Notes: generated from the sequence alone by a model not told the origin. 20,278 nucleotides of DNA from DASPJQ01 sp035299065 (GCA_035299065.1 DATGXI010000028.1:1-20278); one strand, 5' to 3'; shown: positions 1 through 9,154, numbered from the stretch's first letter. A program made the numbers and translations.

Positions 1-661
1 CACCATGGGAAGTTATGAAATACTTGGAATACGTTTTGCCCAATTTGTAAAAACCGATATTGATTTCAGGTATTATGTCAATTTTAATAAAAGCAGTAAA
101 CTTGTGTACCGTACCGCACTTGGTGTTGGTGTACCAATGGCAAACTTAAAACAAGCTTTACCTTTTGAAAAAAGTTTTTACGTAGGTGGGTCGAATGGTT
201 TACGGGCATTCAGGGCGCGCTCAATTGGGCCGGGTAATTTTTATGACACCACTACTACCTTTGACAAAACGGGTGATATCCTTATGGAAGGAAATATTGA
301 ATACCGTTTTGATTTATTGAAAATCGTAAAAGGCGCGTTGTTTTACGATGTAGGGAATGTTTGGTTAATTAAACAGCAGGAAGGCGGCAGGGAGCAAGGA
401 CATATTACATCAAACTTTTACAAACAACTTGCAATGGGAGCTGGTATTGGCTTGCGTGTTGACCTTGATTTTTTCCTCTTCCGGTTTGATTTCGCTTACC
501 CATTAAGGCAACCCGGCTTACCCGATGGAGAGAAATGGTTTTTCCAGGAAAAAACAATTACCAATCAATGGCTTGCCTCTTATGCTGAAAACAACGGAAC
601 TAATTTTGTTCCTTTCAAATCAAAATTGATTTTAAATATAGGTATCGGCTATCCATTCTAA
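1..661 (+). CDS. TamL/BamA-like outer-membrane beta-barrel protein, C-terminal part (5' truncated by window)
   Basis: This is the C-terminal part of an Omp85-superfamily (bacterial surface antigen) barrel, a protein that inserts or assembles proteins or lipids in the outer membrane. The reading frame is open to the left edge, so the ATG at position 5 is probably an internal methionine. Visible signs are alternating hydrophobic/polar strands, the Gly-rich segment SFYVGGSNGLRAFRARSIGP at the position of the family's VRGF/Y motif, the strand GALFYDVGNVW, and a C-terminal Phe typical of outer-membrane barrels. The segment resembles the Bacteroidota TamL branch more than canonical BamA (inference from remembered family sequences). 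The POTRA part lies outside the window, so subfamily cannot be fixed. The next gene starts 5 nt after the stop, suggesting cotranscription. Confidence 0.82.
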   Translation, partial: TMGSYEILGIRFAQFVKTDIDFRYYVNFNKSSKLVYRTALGVGVPMANLKQALPFEKSFYVGGSNGLRAFRARSIGPGNFYDTTTTFDKTGDILMEGNIEYRFDLLKIVKGALFYDVGNVWLIKQQEGGREQGHITSNFYKQLAMGAGIGLRVDLDFFLFRFDFAYPLRQPGLPDGEKWFFQEKTITNQWLASYAENNGTNFVPFKSKLILNIGIGYPF

Positions 662-666
662 TAAAA

Positions 667-1239
667 ATGAAACCAGTATTAATTGTTGACTGCGGAAGTT
701 CAAAAGTGCCAGCCATTGAAAAAATGGTTGAGAAAACAGGTTGCAGTTACATTACTAAAAAACTTATTGAACTGGATGTTGTTCCTGCCGTTTCGGGTGT
801 AGTTATTAGCGGTGCTCCTGTTTTACTTACCCAGACCGATCCAAAACCATACCTTGAAAAAGCCAAATTACTTTTCACCAACTCATCATTACCTGTTTTA
901 GGCATTTGTTTTGGACACCAGTTAATGGGCATGCTTCATGGCGCAAAAATAAGTCGCTGTACCGAAGACAGAACCTGGCAAACTATTTTCATAAAAGAAT
1001 TTTCGCCATTGATACCCGTTAACGTTGCAGAAATAAAATTCATGGAGGACCATTGCGAATGCATTGACCTGCCGCCTGCTTTTAACCTCATTGGCTCATC
1101 GGCCACCTGTGAAAATGAAATGATGGCGCACACGGCAAATAACTGGTACGGTGTTCAGTTTCACCCTGAAGTAAGTGAAAAAGCTGGTTACGATTTAATT
1201 GCTAACTTTATTGCAATTACCAGGAAACATGACGCTTAA
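667..1239 (+). CDS. Stand-alone class I glutamine amidotransferase (GuaA-subunit-A-like)
   Basis: A 190-aa protein consisting of a single class I (triad) glutamine amidotransferase domain, which hydrolyses glutamine and passes ammonia to a partner. The nucleophile elbow is GICFGHQ with Cys81. The second catalytic motif is GVQFHPE with His166 and Glu168, so the full Cys-His-Glu triad is present. Length and motifs resemble the separate glutaminase subunit of archaeal-type GMP synthase. No ATP-pyrophosphatase synthetase domain is fused or adjacent here, so the acceptor reaction is unknown and a guaA label would be premature. It starts 5 nt after the outer-membrane protein gene and its last 11 nt overlap the likely start of the next gene, which suggests translational coupling. 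It could also be a generic type 1 amidotransferase with an unrelated partner. Confidence 0.85.
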   Translation: MKPVLIVDCGSSKVPAIEKMVEKTGCSYITKKLIELDVVPAVSGVVISGAPVLLTQTDPKPYLEKAKLLFTNSSLPVLGICFGHQLMGMLHGAKISRCTEDRTWQTIFIKEFSPLIPVNVAEIKFMEDHCECIDLPPAFNLIGSSATCENEMMAHTANNWYGVQFHPEVSEKAGYDLIANFIAITRKHDA

Positions 1240-2476
1240 TTTTATTTGGCTTTTCTTCATTGTAGTGGGTTTTTTAACTGCACTGGTGAATACATTTTTT
1301 CTTGAACACAATGTTTTTCCCGAACTGGTTGATGGTTTTTTCAAAATGGCTACCACCGGTTTTGAAGTTATTTTAGCGTTAACGGGTGTCATTACACTTT
1401 GGTGCGGCATAATGCGGGTGGGCGAAAAAGGCGGGGCAATTGGATTCATATCAAAATTATTCAGTCCGGTTTTCGGGAAAATATTTCCCGATATTCCAAA
1501 AGGCCACCCGGCCATGGGAAGTATGATGATGAATTTTTCGGCTAATTTTTTAGGACTTGATAATGCCGCTACCCCACTTGGACTTAAAGCCATGAACGAT
1601 TTGCAGGAATTGAACCCCGATAAAGAAACCATTTCCCGGTCACAAATCATGTTTTTATTGTTGAATACAGCCGGGCTCACACTTATTCCTATTTCTATTA
1701 TGACTTTCAGGGCTACCTACGCTGCTGAAAACGGCATTGCCAATTTTGATGCCACTGACATTTTTATCCCCACCTTTATTGCCACCTTTACGGCCACACT
1801 TTGCACCATGGTAATTGCGTGTTTAGTTCAACGTATAAGTCTTTTTCAACCAGCTTTATTTCTTTTCATAGCCATTCTTTCGGCAATTATTGGAACTGTT
1901 ATTTATGTTACAAGTAGCATGACACCTGAAGCGCTTACAAAATTTTCCTATACTTTTTCGGGCATTTTAATTTTTGGCATACTGGTTGGTTTTTTACTTA
2001 TGGCGCATTTCCAAAAGTTGAAAGTATTTGATGTATTTATAGATGGGGCTAAAGAAGGATTCGATACGGTTTTAAAAATCATACCATACATGGTAGCCAT
2101 GCTTGCCGCCATTGCTGTTTTCAGGTATTCAGGTGCACTTGATCTTGTTATTAAAGGCGTTTCAAACTTTGTGGCGCTGTTTACCAGCCGTACCGAGTTT
2201 GTGGAAGCTTTACCAACCGGAATTACGCGCTCATTCAGTGCAGCCGCAAGCAAAGGCCTTATGCTGGACACCTGGAATTCGGCAGGCATTAATTCATTTC
2301 CGGGAAAATTATCAAGTGTATACCAGGGTAGCAGCGAAACTACTTTTTACGTTGTGGCTGTTTATTGCGGCAGTGTTGGTATAAAAAATTCACGCTACCT
2401 GGTTGGGCTTGGACTACTGTCAGACCTTATTGCAGTAACAGCGGCCACCATTGTAGCGTATATTTATTTCCTGTAG
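1229..2476 (+). CDS. SpmA-SpmB fusion, nucleoside recognition (Gate) domain membrane protein
   Basis: A polytopic inner-membrane protein of about 415 aa in which both spore-maturation halves are fused. The N-terminal half has the SpmA-like stretch NAATPLGLKAMNDLQELNP followed by LLLNTAGLTLIPISI. The C-terminal half has SpmB-like IIPYMVAMLAAIAVFRYSGA and later GSSETTFYVVAVYCGSVGI. In Firmicutes these are two separate proteins of about 200 aa needed for spore core dehydration. In non-sporulating Bacteroidota the fused form is common, and a transport role is inferred from the Gate domain, with no known substrate. I chose the ATG at 1229 over the TTG at 1199 because it has a purine-rich AGGA about 4 nt upstream and gives a hydrophobic N-terminus directly. 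It overlaps the amidotransferase gene by 11 nt. Confidence 0.85.
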   Translation: MTLNFIWLFFIVVGFLTALVNTFFLEHNVFPELVDGFFKMATTGFEVILALTGVITLWCGIMRVGEKGGAIGFISKLFSPVFGKIFPDIPKGHPAMGSMMMNFSANFLGLDNAATPLGLKAMNDLQELNPDKETISRSQIMFLLLNTAGLTLIPISIMTFRATYAAENGIANFDATDIFIPTFIATFTATLCTMVIACLVQRISLFQPALFLFIAILSAIIGTVIYVTSSMTPEALTKFSYTFSGILIFGILVGFLLMAHFQKLKVFDVFIDGAKEGFDTVLKIIPYMVAMLAAIAVFRYSGALDLVIKGVSNFVALFTSRTEFVEALPTGITRSFSAAASKGLMLDTWNSAGINSFPGKLSSVYQGSSETTFYVVAVYCGSVGIKNSRYLVGLGLLSDLIAVTAATIVAYIYFL

Positions 2477-2479
2477 TGA

Positions 2480-3628
2480 ATGGAAGATAACCGAAAGCAC
2501 ATACTCTTTCTTCCTGAATGGTATCCAAATCCAAACGATGTTCAATTAGCTGTTTTTGTTGAAAAATTCGCACGTGCTGCTGCGTTAAACTACAAAGTGT
2601 CACTCATTTTTTGCGGCCCTTTTGCCCAGGGAAAAGACATTCAACTTATTCATAAAAAAACAGGAGGATTCAATACTTACCTGTGTTTTTATCCAAAACA
2701 AAAACGAAAATTAAAGGCATATAATTATTTTATGCGGGCCCATGAAAAGTGTTGGCAAAAAATGGTGGAGGAAGAAGGTGTACCCAACATGGTACATTTG
2801 CACATGCTATTCAGAAACTACGTAGCCTATACCAAAATTTATCAAAAATACATTCCTGACTATATGCTTACTGAACAGTGGAGCGGCTACCTGGATGGAT
2901 CGTATGAATCACTTGGATTTTACCGTAAAACTTTCTATAAAAAGGCATTTTCAAAAGCATATTTCGTAACTGCTGTTTCAAAACGACTTGCTGCAGCGCT
3001 TGAAAAACATTTTACAATCCAAAACCCCGTTATACTTTTACCCAATATTGCCGAAGCGGCACCTAAAAAAAATACTGTTTTAAGTGATGTTTTCAGGATA
3101 CTTGTTGTAGCCGATTTAGTAGACGAGGTAAAAAACATTACAGGTATTTTAGAAGCGTTAAAACACGTGCGAATTGAGAAAAAAATTTATTTCACGCTCA
3201 TTGGCGATGGTGATGACAGGGTTATTGTTCATAAAAAAGCGACTGAGCTTGACGCTTCAGTTTGCGAAGTAAATTTAATGGGACGCCTTGAAAACGCGGC
3301 AGTGCTTGAGGCCATGCAGCAAAACCATATTTTAATTACCAACAGCAGGCATGAAACCTTTTCAATGGTAACAGCCGAAGCTTTGCTTGCCGGAATGCCT
3401 GTTATTTGCACACGTTGTGGCGGGCCCGAAGAGTTTGTTGACGATACGAACGGTATACTTATTCAAGTTGACGATACCAGTGCGCTAACAGCTGCGATTG
3501 AAAAAATGGCAGAAACCTACGGTAATTACAGTACTGAACAGCTTTCACTGCCTGTATTGCAAAAATTTGGCATACAAGCCGTAGCAAGTCAATTACAAAA
3601 CATTTACGAGCGTATACTTGCCCCCTGA
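2480..3628 (+). CDS. GT4-type (GT-B fold) glycosyltransferase
   Basis: A 382-aa glycosyltransferase of the GT1/GT4 group, expected to move a sugar from a nucleotide-sugar donor to a lipid- or protein-linked glycan at the cytoplasmic membrane face. The N-terminal domain begins with HILFLPEWYPNPNDVQLAVF, the usual opening strand and glycine/proline loop of the acceptor domain. The C-terminal donor domain has the strand-loop FTLIGDGDDR, then LMGRLENAAVLEAM, then the EX7E-type motif in RHETFSMVTAEALLAGMPVI and GGPEEFVDDTNGIL (about residues 287-330), where the two Glu contact the nucleotide sugar in this family. The ATG lies 3 nt after the preceding stop. The flippase-like gene directly downstream suggests a shared surface polysaccharide role. 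Donor and acceptor sugars cannot be read from the sequence. Confidence 0.9.
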   Translation: MEDNRKHILFLPEWYPNPNDVQLAVFVEKFARAAALNYKVSLIFCGPFAQGKDIQLIHKKTGGFNTYLCFYPKQKRKLKAYNYFMRAHEKCWQKMVEEEGVPNMVHLHMLFRNYVAYTKIYQKYIPDYMLTEQWSGYLDGSYESLGFYRKTFYKKAFSKAYFVTAVSKRLAAALEKHFTIQNPVILLPNIAEAAPKKNTVLSDVFRILVVADLVDEVKNITGILEALKHVRIEKKIYFTLIGDGDDRVIVHKKATELDASVCEVNLMGRLENAAVLEAMQQNHILITNSRHETFSMVTAEALLAGMPVICTRCGGPEEFVDDTNGILIQVDDTSALTAAIEKMAETYGNYSTEQLSLPVLQKFGIQAVASQLQNIYERILAP

Positions 3629-3652
3629 TTTTTTCGTTATACTTGTACCAAG

Positions 3653-4927
3653 GTGATCAATAAAATTATAGGAACTATGGGAACCCGCGTTTACGTGGGT
3701 GTTATTTTATTGATAACCCTTGGGCTTCACACCCAATACCTGGGTGCCGAAGTCCTTGGAAAACTGGCTATTTTCAGCGTTGCATTAACCTTTAATCATT
3801 TACTCGCATCGGTATTCAGCGGGCCTGCTGTTGTATATATAGGCAATCGTATCTCAATTAATAAACTGGTAATGCCTACGCTAATTTGGGTAATACTATC
3901 AGTAACCGTACTAACCATAGTCCAAACCTTACTGGGAGTAATTCCCCAGGTGTACGTTTATCATTTACTGGCGTTGAGTTTCTTTTTTTCAGTTCAAACT
4001 TTTCTTGAACAGGTATTGTTGAGCCAACAAAAAGTCACAGCATACAACCTCTCAACCTTTATACACAACACGGTTTTGTTCTTAGGAACCCTAATATTCA
4101 TATTTTATAATAATTGGAGAGACGAATACGTTTACTTTTATTCATTTTATATAGCCATAGGAATAACTACCCTGTTTTTATTTGTAACAACCCGAAAGGT
4201 TTTTCAATTAAAGGAATTTGGTTTTAGCTTTAAAATTGCATCCACCATTTTCAATTATGGTATATGGATACAGGTAAATAATTTTGTGCAAACCTTCAAT
4301 TACCGCCTGGGATTGCTTTTGCTTGACGTTTATTTTGGAAAGAAAGTTGTTGGTAATTTTCATGCTGCTTTAAAACTTGCCGAAGCTATCTGGATTATTG
4401 CCAAAAGCCTTGCAACCGTACAATACGCTAAAATTGCGGCAAACAATTCAAAGCAATTTGCTGTAGACCTTACCATGTTAATGGCAAAAGCCAGCTTTGT
4501 TTTTTCACTGGCAGCAGCAATTGTACTTATACTTATTCCTGAGCCAGCAATTGGCTACTTATTGGGAAAAGACTTCTTACATGTAAAACAACCCATTGTT
4601 TACCTGTTACCAGGCATACTGTTCTTTAGTGTAAGTCTTATTTATTGCCATTATTTTAGCGGACTTGGGAAATTCTATTACAATACGGCTGGCTCAGTCA
4701 TTGCCCTGGTAATTATATCAGCCATAAGTGCTGCCACTGTACCTGCCTATGGCATTGAAGCTGCTGCTTTGGCCAGTTCGTGCGGTTTGTTGGGTATGTT
4801 TATTTTTAATGTATTTATTCTGGTGCAATACGAGAAAATTCCTGTAGCTAAAATACTGCCGGGGCGTAATGACCTGAAAAAATCAATGCAACTATTAAAA
4901 GAATACCTGGGTAAATCTAACGGCTAA
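3653..4927 (+). CDS. Polysaccharide/oligosaccharide flippase-like membrane protein (MOP superfamily, Wzx-like)
   Basis: A 424-aa integral membrane protein with many hydrophobic segments, organised like Wzx/MATE-type (MOP superfamily) exporters that flip lipid-linked oligosaccharides across the inner membrane. The N-terminus INKIIGTMGTRVYVGVILLI followed by HTQYLGAEVLG matches the usual opening of Bacteroidota flippases. That match favours the GTG start at 3653 over the ATG at 3677, which would remove it, although the ATG has an AGGA just upstream. The gene begins 24 nt after the glycosyltransferase stop and probably closes the operon. Its last 11 nt overlap the 3' end of the convergent secreted-protein gene, leaving no intergenic terminator. 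The transported glycan is unknown, and an O-antigen ligase or polymerase is not visible nearby. Confidence 0.82.
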   Translation: MINKIIGTMGTRVYVGVILLITLGLHTQYLGAEVLGKLAIFSVALTFNHLLASVFSGPAVVYIGNRISINKLVMPTLIWVILSVTVLTIVQTLLGVIPQVYVYHLLALSFFFSVQTFLEQVLLSQQKVTAYNLSTFIHNTVLFLGTLIFIFYNNWRDEYVYFYSFYIAIGITTLFLFVTTRKVFQLKEFGFSFKIASTIFNYGIWIQVNNFVQTFNYRLGLLLLDVYFGKKVVGNFHAALKLAEAIWIIAKSLATVQYAKIAANNSKQFAVDLTMLMAKASFVFSLAAAIVLILIPEPAIGYLLGKDFLHVKQPIVYLLPGILFFSVSLIYCHYFSGLGKFYYNTAGSVIALVIISAISAATVPAYGIEAAALASSCGLLGMFIFNVFILVQYEKIPVAKILPGRNDLKKSMQLLKEYLGKSNG

Positions 4928-7900
4928 TGAACTTATGCAGGTATTGTTTACCGTTAACTGTGGCAACAAGCAGGTAGCACGCTTTTTCTGCAGGCATTTC
5001 AACGGTATACGTTCCTTTAGCATTGGCCGTAATTAAATCACCTTCCTGTTGACCAAGCATATTTACCAATTGAATTGTACCGTTTATGACTTCGCCTTCA
5101 ATGTTAACATTTATTTTATTGTCAAGGGTTACAAAATAAACGCTTCCGGCATTATTGTTGAGTGAAGGATAACAGTCGCCTTTTTTACGAAGACTTAAAC
5201 TAAACCTGTGTTTGTCATCGGTTGTTTTGGCATAAAACCGATACGCGTTCTGTCCATTGAAAACAAATTCATGGCCGTTGACTGCGTCTTTTAAAACTAC
5301 ACAGGTATAACCCAATATTTGTGCACTTAAGAGGTTTAAAGATGATATTGAGTAAACCCCATTTTCACCAACGCTGAAACCTAAGTCAACATTTACCTCA
5401 TCTTTTGTCTCATCTATTTGTTTTAGGCGGTAGCTTAAGTCATTATTAACAGAATACAGTTGTGGCGCTAAGGGATGTGGAACGCCCCTGAAACGAATAT
5501 CCTCATCAAATTCGCTTCCTGCCATTGGTACAAACTGTGTTTTGGAGGTGAAAAAATGCTCGCGTTGCAACGATTCAAGCTTAAGGGAAAAATTACCGTT
5601 TTGCAATGATTTGAAAACACTTGTGCTGGTGGTTGTTTTTTTTGCTTCAGTAAAAATTACAGAAGGAGAACCGCTTGTTGCCTGAATCCAGAATCCCTGG
5701 TGGGGAGGAATCTCAAATCCACTTGCTGCAGTTTGCAGTTCAAAATCGGCAGCAACCTCATCATACAACTGTATGGTATTGCCAACACCGGTTGAAGTGG
5801 TGAATAGGCTATTCCAGCTTACATAGGAAGCGTAAGGATTTCCAACAAGGTTCCAGCCATCGTTCACATTTGAAAGTGATGATGAAATGTTTACGTTTCC
5901 AATAGTTGGCGTTCCACGCGAGTCGATTGTTGTTGTGTTGAATGTTGTATACGATCCATCAGAATCAAGATATACTTCAAAACCCTTACCGGGAGTAAGA
6001 ACTTCACTTGAAGCCGTAACAGGAACATAATCCCAGGCAGCCTCATCATAGGACCATGCCGATGGATAATAGGTAGGTGGTAAATAAGCATAAACCAATA
6101 ACAACTCATTATCCCAGTCAAGGAATGTAGATGCAGTTACGGGTGATGACATATCGGAATAACCTGCTCCCCTTGCTGAAATATACCGCTGAATGTGCAT
6201 GGTACCCGTTACGGTTCCTGTTCCTGCCTGTGCAATACGGGCAGTTCGTGTCGCATCTGACAAGAGGGTAAAACTTGTTGCCCCGCTAACGTTAAATACA
6301 CCCAGTGTAGGTGTATAGGCCCCTTCAACTTCATAAGTACCCGAAACAACGTTAACCCCAGCCACGTTATTTGTTGTTATATCAAAAAAATGTGTTGTGG
6401 TTGTACTTGTGAGGTTCTGAAACAGCACTCCGTTAAAATTCACAACGCCCTGCCTGCTGTAAAAATTACCCATATTGGTCCAATGCCGTTGAATGTCTAT
6501 TGGCTGGTTGGTTGGCCCGGCATCCAGGGTAGAGCCTGAATTAATAACCAGGTTTGCATTAATATCAATTGGCGAAAGCAGCCTTACTGTATCAGAACTT
6601 GAGCAGGTAAGGTTATTAAAGCTTTCACCTGTTGGGTCAGTTATTGTTTGTAAATCGGATCCGTTAAAAATTACCGTGCCCGTTCCCGGAATAAACGTTG
6701 CGTTATCTGTCCAGTCTCCACCAAGCGTGAGATCAAGGTTATTTGCATCAAGCACACCTGCCGTAACCGTTACATCATTTACAACTGTTAATGCATTTGT
6801 GAGGCGTGCGCGGGCATTTGTATGTGCTACTAAAAGATTTCCTACCGGCAATACGGTATTAATATTCATGATTTGATTGGAAGGTGAGGCCGTGCTCCCG
6901 ATTTGCAAGACTCCCCCGGTAACGCTACTATTAATAACATCGGTTACTGTGTATCCAAGGTTTTGCGGACCTGCGCCACCTTCACGCGGAATAATTATAG
7001 TACCACCCGAAATTACCACCACCGAACCCGGGGCCGTAACATTAAAAGGGGCTTCAGTTGTACTTCCCGTTGTGCTGTTGGTAGCAACTGTTAATGTTCC
7101 TCCTGTCATCTCAAACCTTGAAAGGTTATTTATTGTTGATGATGAATACCTGCCGGCAATTGACATCGATCCGCCATTTATTTCAAGTTCACCACCATTT
7201 GAAATGAGGTTTTCATTAGGGCCATTACCCACAAAAAGAGATCCTGCGTTTACAATCAGGTTGCCTTCCAAAACAAGTTCACCCTGAATACTAACCGTGG
7301 CATTTGCATTGGCCAGTGCAAAACCAGCTGTTGTTCCAATGGTTGTTGATGCGCTACTGAATAAAACAATTGATGTAGCTGCCGAATTGGCTAACCTGAA
7401 CGTACCATTGGTGAGTGTCAAAAAATCAGAAGGCGCATTAAAATTGGTGCTGGTCACACTCAAAACGTTTGCTTGCGTTATTCCCATGTTAACAGTAACC
7501 GTATAAAAACTATTTACTGCGCCTGTACCGCTTACTGATTGGTTGCCGTTTCGTGTAAATGTACATGTGCAATGACTGTTTGCGTCACCCTGAAGATTAA
7601 ATGTACCGTTATTTACCAGGTTGTTTTTTAAATTAAGCGTATGAGTTGTGTTAGAACCGGTGTTAACTGTCATTGAACCTCCTGTGTTTACTGTAAGGTT
7701 ATTATTAACGGTTATAAGACGTGCTGTTGCATTGTTACCAATGCTAAGTGCTCCGCTTGTTCCCTGGCCTACAGTAAGGTTATTGCAAAGAGCATCGGCA
7801 TTTACCGTTATGGTATGCCCATTAAGTATGGTCACATTATCAGATGCAGTTGGTACGCCTACAGGCAACCATGCACCGGGAGTATTCCAATTACCTGTAG

Positions 7901-8975
7901 TAACATTGGAAACCTTGTTAACCGCAGGTAAAGTTGCCTGTGTGGCACTAAGCGGTGTGCTTAAACAGCCTTCAGTTACTGCGTATACTCGCCAAAAATA
8001 GGTTGTACCCGGTATTAACCCAGTAAAACTTGAACTTGTTGCATTAACAGCCGTTTGTGTGAGGAATGAATAATTAACACCATCGGTTGAATTCCACACA
8101 AGGTAACCAGTTTCATTGGTTGCCCAATTAGGCCAGTTAAGCGTCATTGATGTTGCTGTGACTGCCGAAAATGTAAGTGTTCCTGCTACGGCTGTTGGAA
8201 CGGGTGGCGTAAACGTGATTTTTGAATTTGTTGCAGGAAGAGTCACCAGATTGTTTTGGGGTGTATTGTTAAATGTTGCTGTATTGGCAATAGCCTGGTT
8301 TTTCAACTCACTTGCAAGAGGCACCGCGCTTACTGTTGGGGCGTTTATACCACACGTATAACTAAACGAAAATGTTCCTGTATTCATTGTTCCATAAACA
8401 TATTCGATTACACCTGTGCTTTCATACAATTTTACCTGGTAATTTAAGCTTGGGGTTGTATTGGTGTAAACCGCCATGTTAATCCACTCAGCCGTAAAAA
8501 CCCTGTTCGGTGCAGATCCTGTTAATTGGTATCGAACACTGTTTCCAAGTGCCGAAACACCACCCTGGGCGGTTAAATCATCGTAAAAAATCGCAAGTGC
8601 CGGCCTTGTTGCCGAAGCAACAGCCGAATTTGAAAATGCGCTGTTCAGAAAACCAAAATCATCGTTCGTAGGCCCCCCATCATCGGCTGAAGAAGAAAAA
8701 TCAAGAAATCCATTTGTAGAAACACTTACCTGCGTATATCGAACACCGTTATACCAAAAATCAAAACCAATGGTAATAGGCATGCTTCGATTATCATCTT
8801 GCTGGTACGTTCCACTATTGTTTCTCCACAAGTTTACAGCATTGCTTGATGAGAAGACCGAAGAATACGAGATTCCTGTAGCTCGCGTAACGCCATAATT
8901 ATTTATGCTTTGTGCGTTTGCCAATGCAACGAACAAAAATAGTGCGTGTGTAAAGAGTACTTTCAAAAACTGCAT
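4917..8975 (-). CDS. Large secreted T9SS-sorted protein with fibronectin III and beta-helix-like regions
   Basis: A 1352-aa cell-surface or secreted protein. The signal peptide spans residues 1-21 (hydrophobic core FLFVALANA, likely cut before Gln22). Residues about 25-250 form a beta-rich domain containing ITIGFDFWYNGVRYTQVSVS, seen in many Bacteroidota exoproteins. A fibronectin type III domain follows at about 255-345 (TSMTLNWPNW, GYLVWNSTDG, GTTYFWRVYAV). From about 355 to 900 there are repeated Asn/Thr/Gly-rich strands (NVTILNGHTITV, NLTVNTGGSMTV, GTGTVIFNG) suggesting a parallel beta-helix or G8-like stack. Then comes a region with GWNLVGNPYAS and IPPHQGFWI that recurs in T9SS cargo. 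The last roughly 70 residues fit a type A sorting domain (GTIQLVNMLGQQ ending HKFISR). No catalytic motif was recognised; adhesion or matrix function is inference. It is not a paralog of the FG-GAP pair. Confidence 0.85.
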   Translation of the reverse strand: MQFLKVLFTHALFLFVALANAQSINNYGVTRATGISYSSVFSSSNAVNLWRNNSGTYQQDDNRSMPITIGFDFWYNGVRYTQVSVSTNGFLDFSSSADDGGPTNDDFGFLNSAFSNSAVASATRPALAIFYDDLTAQGGVSALGNSVRYQLTGSAPNRVFTAEWINMAVYTNTTPSLNYQVKLYESTGVIEYVYGTMNTGTFSFSYTCGINAPTVSAVPLASELKNQAIANTATFNNTPQNNLVTLPATNSKITFTPPVPTAVAGTLTFSAVTATSMTLNWPNWATNETGYLVWNSTDGVNYSFLTQTAVNATSSSFTGLIPGTTYFWRVYAVTEGCLSTPLSATQATLPAVNKVSNVTTGNWNTPGAWLPVGVPTASDNVTILNGHTITVNADALCNNLTVGQGTSGALSIGNNATARLITVNNNLTVNTGGSMTVNTGSNTTHTLNLKNNLVNNGTFNLQGDANSHCTCTFTRNGNQSVSGTGAVNSFYTVTVNMGITQANVLSVTSTNFNAPSDFLTLTNGTFRLANSAATSIVLFSSASTTIGTTAGFALANANATVSIQGELVLEGNLIVNAGSLFVGNGPNENLISNGGELEINGGSMSIAGRYSSSTINNLSRFEMTGGTLTVATNSTTGSTTEAPFNVTAPGSVVVISGGTIIIPREGGAGPQNLGYTVTDVINSSVTGGVLQIGSTASPSNQIMNINTVLPVGNLLVAHTNARARLTNALTVVNDVTVTAGVLDANNLDLTLGGDWTDNATFIPGTGTVIFNGSDLQTITDPTGESFNNLTCSSSDTVRLLSPIDINANLVINSGSTLDAGPTNQPIDIQRHWTNMGNFYSRQGVVNFNGVLFQNLTSTTTTHFFDITTNNVAGVNVVSGTYEVEGAYTPTLGVFNVSGATSFTLLSDATRTARIAQAGTGTVTGTMHIQRYISARGAGYSDMSSPVTASTFLDWDNELLLVYAYLPPTYYPSAWSYDEAAWDYVPVTASSEVLTPGKGFEVYLDSDGSYTTFNTTTIDSRGTPTIGNVNISSSLSNVNDGWNLVGNPYASYVSWNSLFTTSTGVGNTIQLYDEVAADFELQTAASGFEIPPHQGFWIQATSGSPSVIFTEAKKTTTSTSVFKSLQNGNFSLKLESLQREHFFTSKTQFVPMAGSEFDEDIRFRGVPHPLAPQLYSVNNDLSYRLKQIDETKDEVNVDLGFSVGENGVYSISSLNLLSAQILGYTCVVLKDAVNGHEFVFNGQNAYRFYAKTTDDKHRFSLSLRKKGDCYPSLNNNAGSVYFVTLDNKINVNIEGEVINGTIQLVNMLGQQEGDLITANAKGTYTVEMPAEKACYLLVATVNGKQYLHKFISR

Positions 8976-9012
8976 GCCAAAAGAAAACAGGCCCCAATGC
9001 CCGGTTAATGTT

Positions 9013-9047
9013 CAAATATTAGGATTTAAAACTGTTTATACCAAAAA
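9013..9047 (-). promoter_or_regulatory. Putative Bacteroidota-type promoter for the fibronectin III secreted-protein gene
   Basis: On the minus strand a TTTTTG element is followed after about 20 nt by TAATATTTG, close to the Bacteroidota primary sigma pattern TTTG-N19-21-TAnnTTTG but with one extra base in the -7 box. Transcription would start near 9006, giving a leader of about 30 nt before the ATG at 8975. AT-rich DNA makes such matches easy to find by chance. Confidence 0.35.
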
Positions 9048-9085
9048 TTTATACAAACGTTGCGTTTTAGAAGATAAATACGCCT

Positions 9086-9119
9086 TTTTTTAAGAGCTAA
9101 ATTAAAAAATCGATTTAGC
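9086..9119. other. Two overlapping inverted repeats in the psd / secreted-protein gap
   Basis: Within the 179-nt gap there is a 7-bp perfect inverted repeat GCTAAAT/ATTTAGC (9096-9102 and 9113-9119, 10-nt loop). Overlapping it is an 8-bp pair TTTTTTAA/TTAAAAAA (9086-9093 and 9102-9109). The two stems share bases and cannot form together. Neither is followed by a clean T-tract on either strand, so a classical intrinsic terminator for psd is not established. The rest of the gap holds the candidate promoter at 9013-9047 and no visible gene. Confidence 0.35.
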
Positions 9120-9154
9120 CTACTGAATTCGTGCGATTTAACAGTTGAATTTGG

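Noticed and set aside
1199..1228. TTG start giving ten extra residues for the SpmA-SpmB gene
   Set aside because: It would lengthen the overlap with the amidotransferase gene to 41 nt and adds residues not typical of the family, while the ATG at 1229 has a plausible ribosome-binding site.
6493..8447. Several open plus-strand frames of 60-136 codons opposite the fibronectin III gene
   Set aside because: They lie antisense to a well-supported 1352-aa gene with signal peptide and sorting domain. They resemble no family and are explained by the Thr/Asn/Val-rich coding strand.
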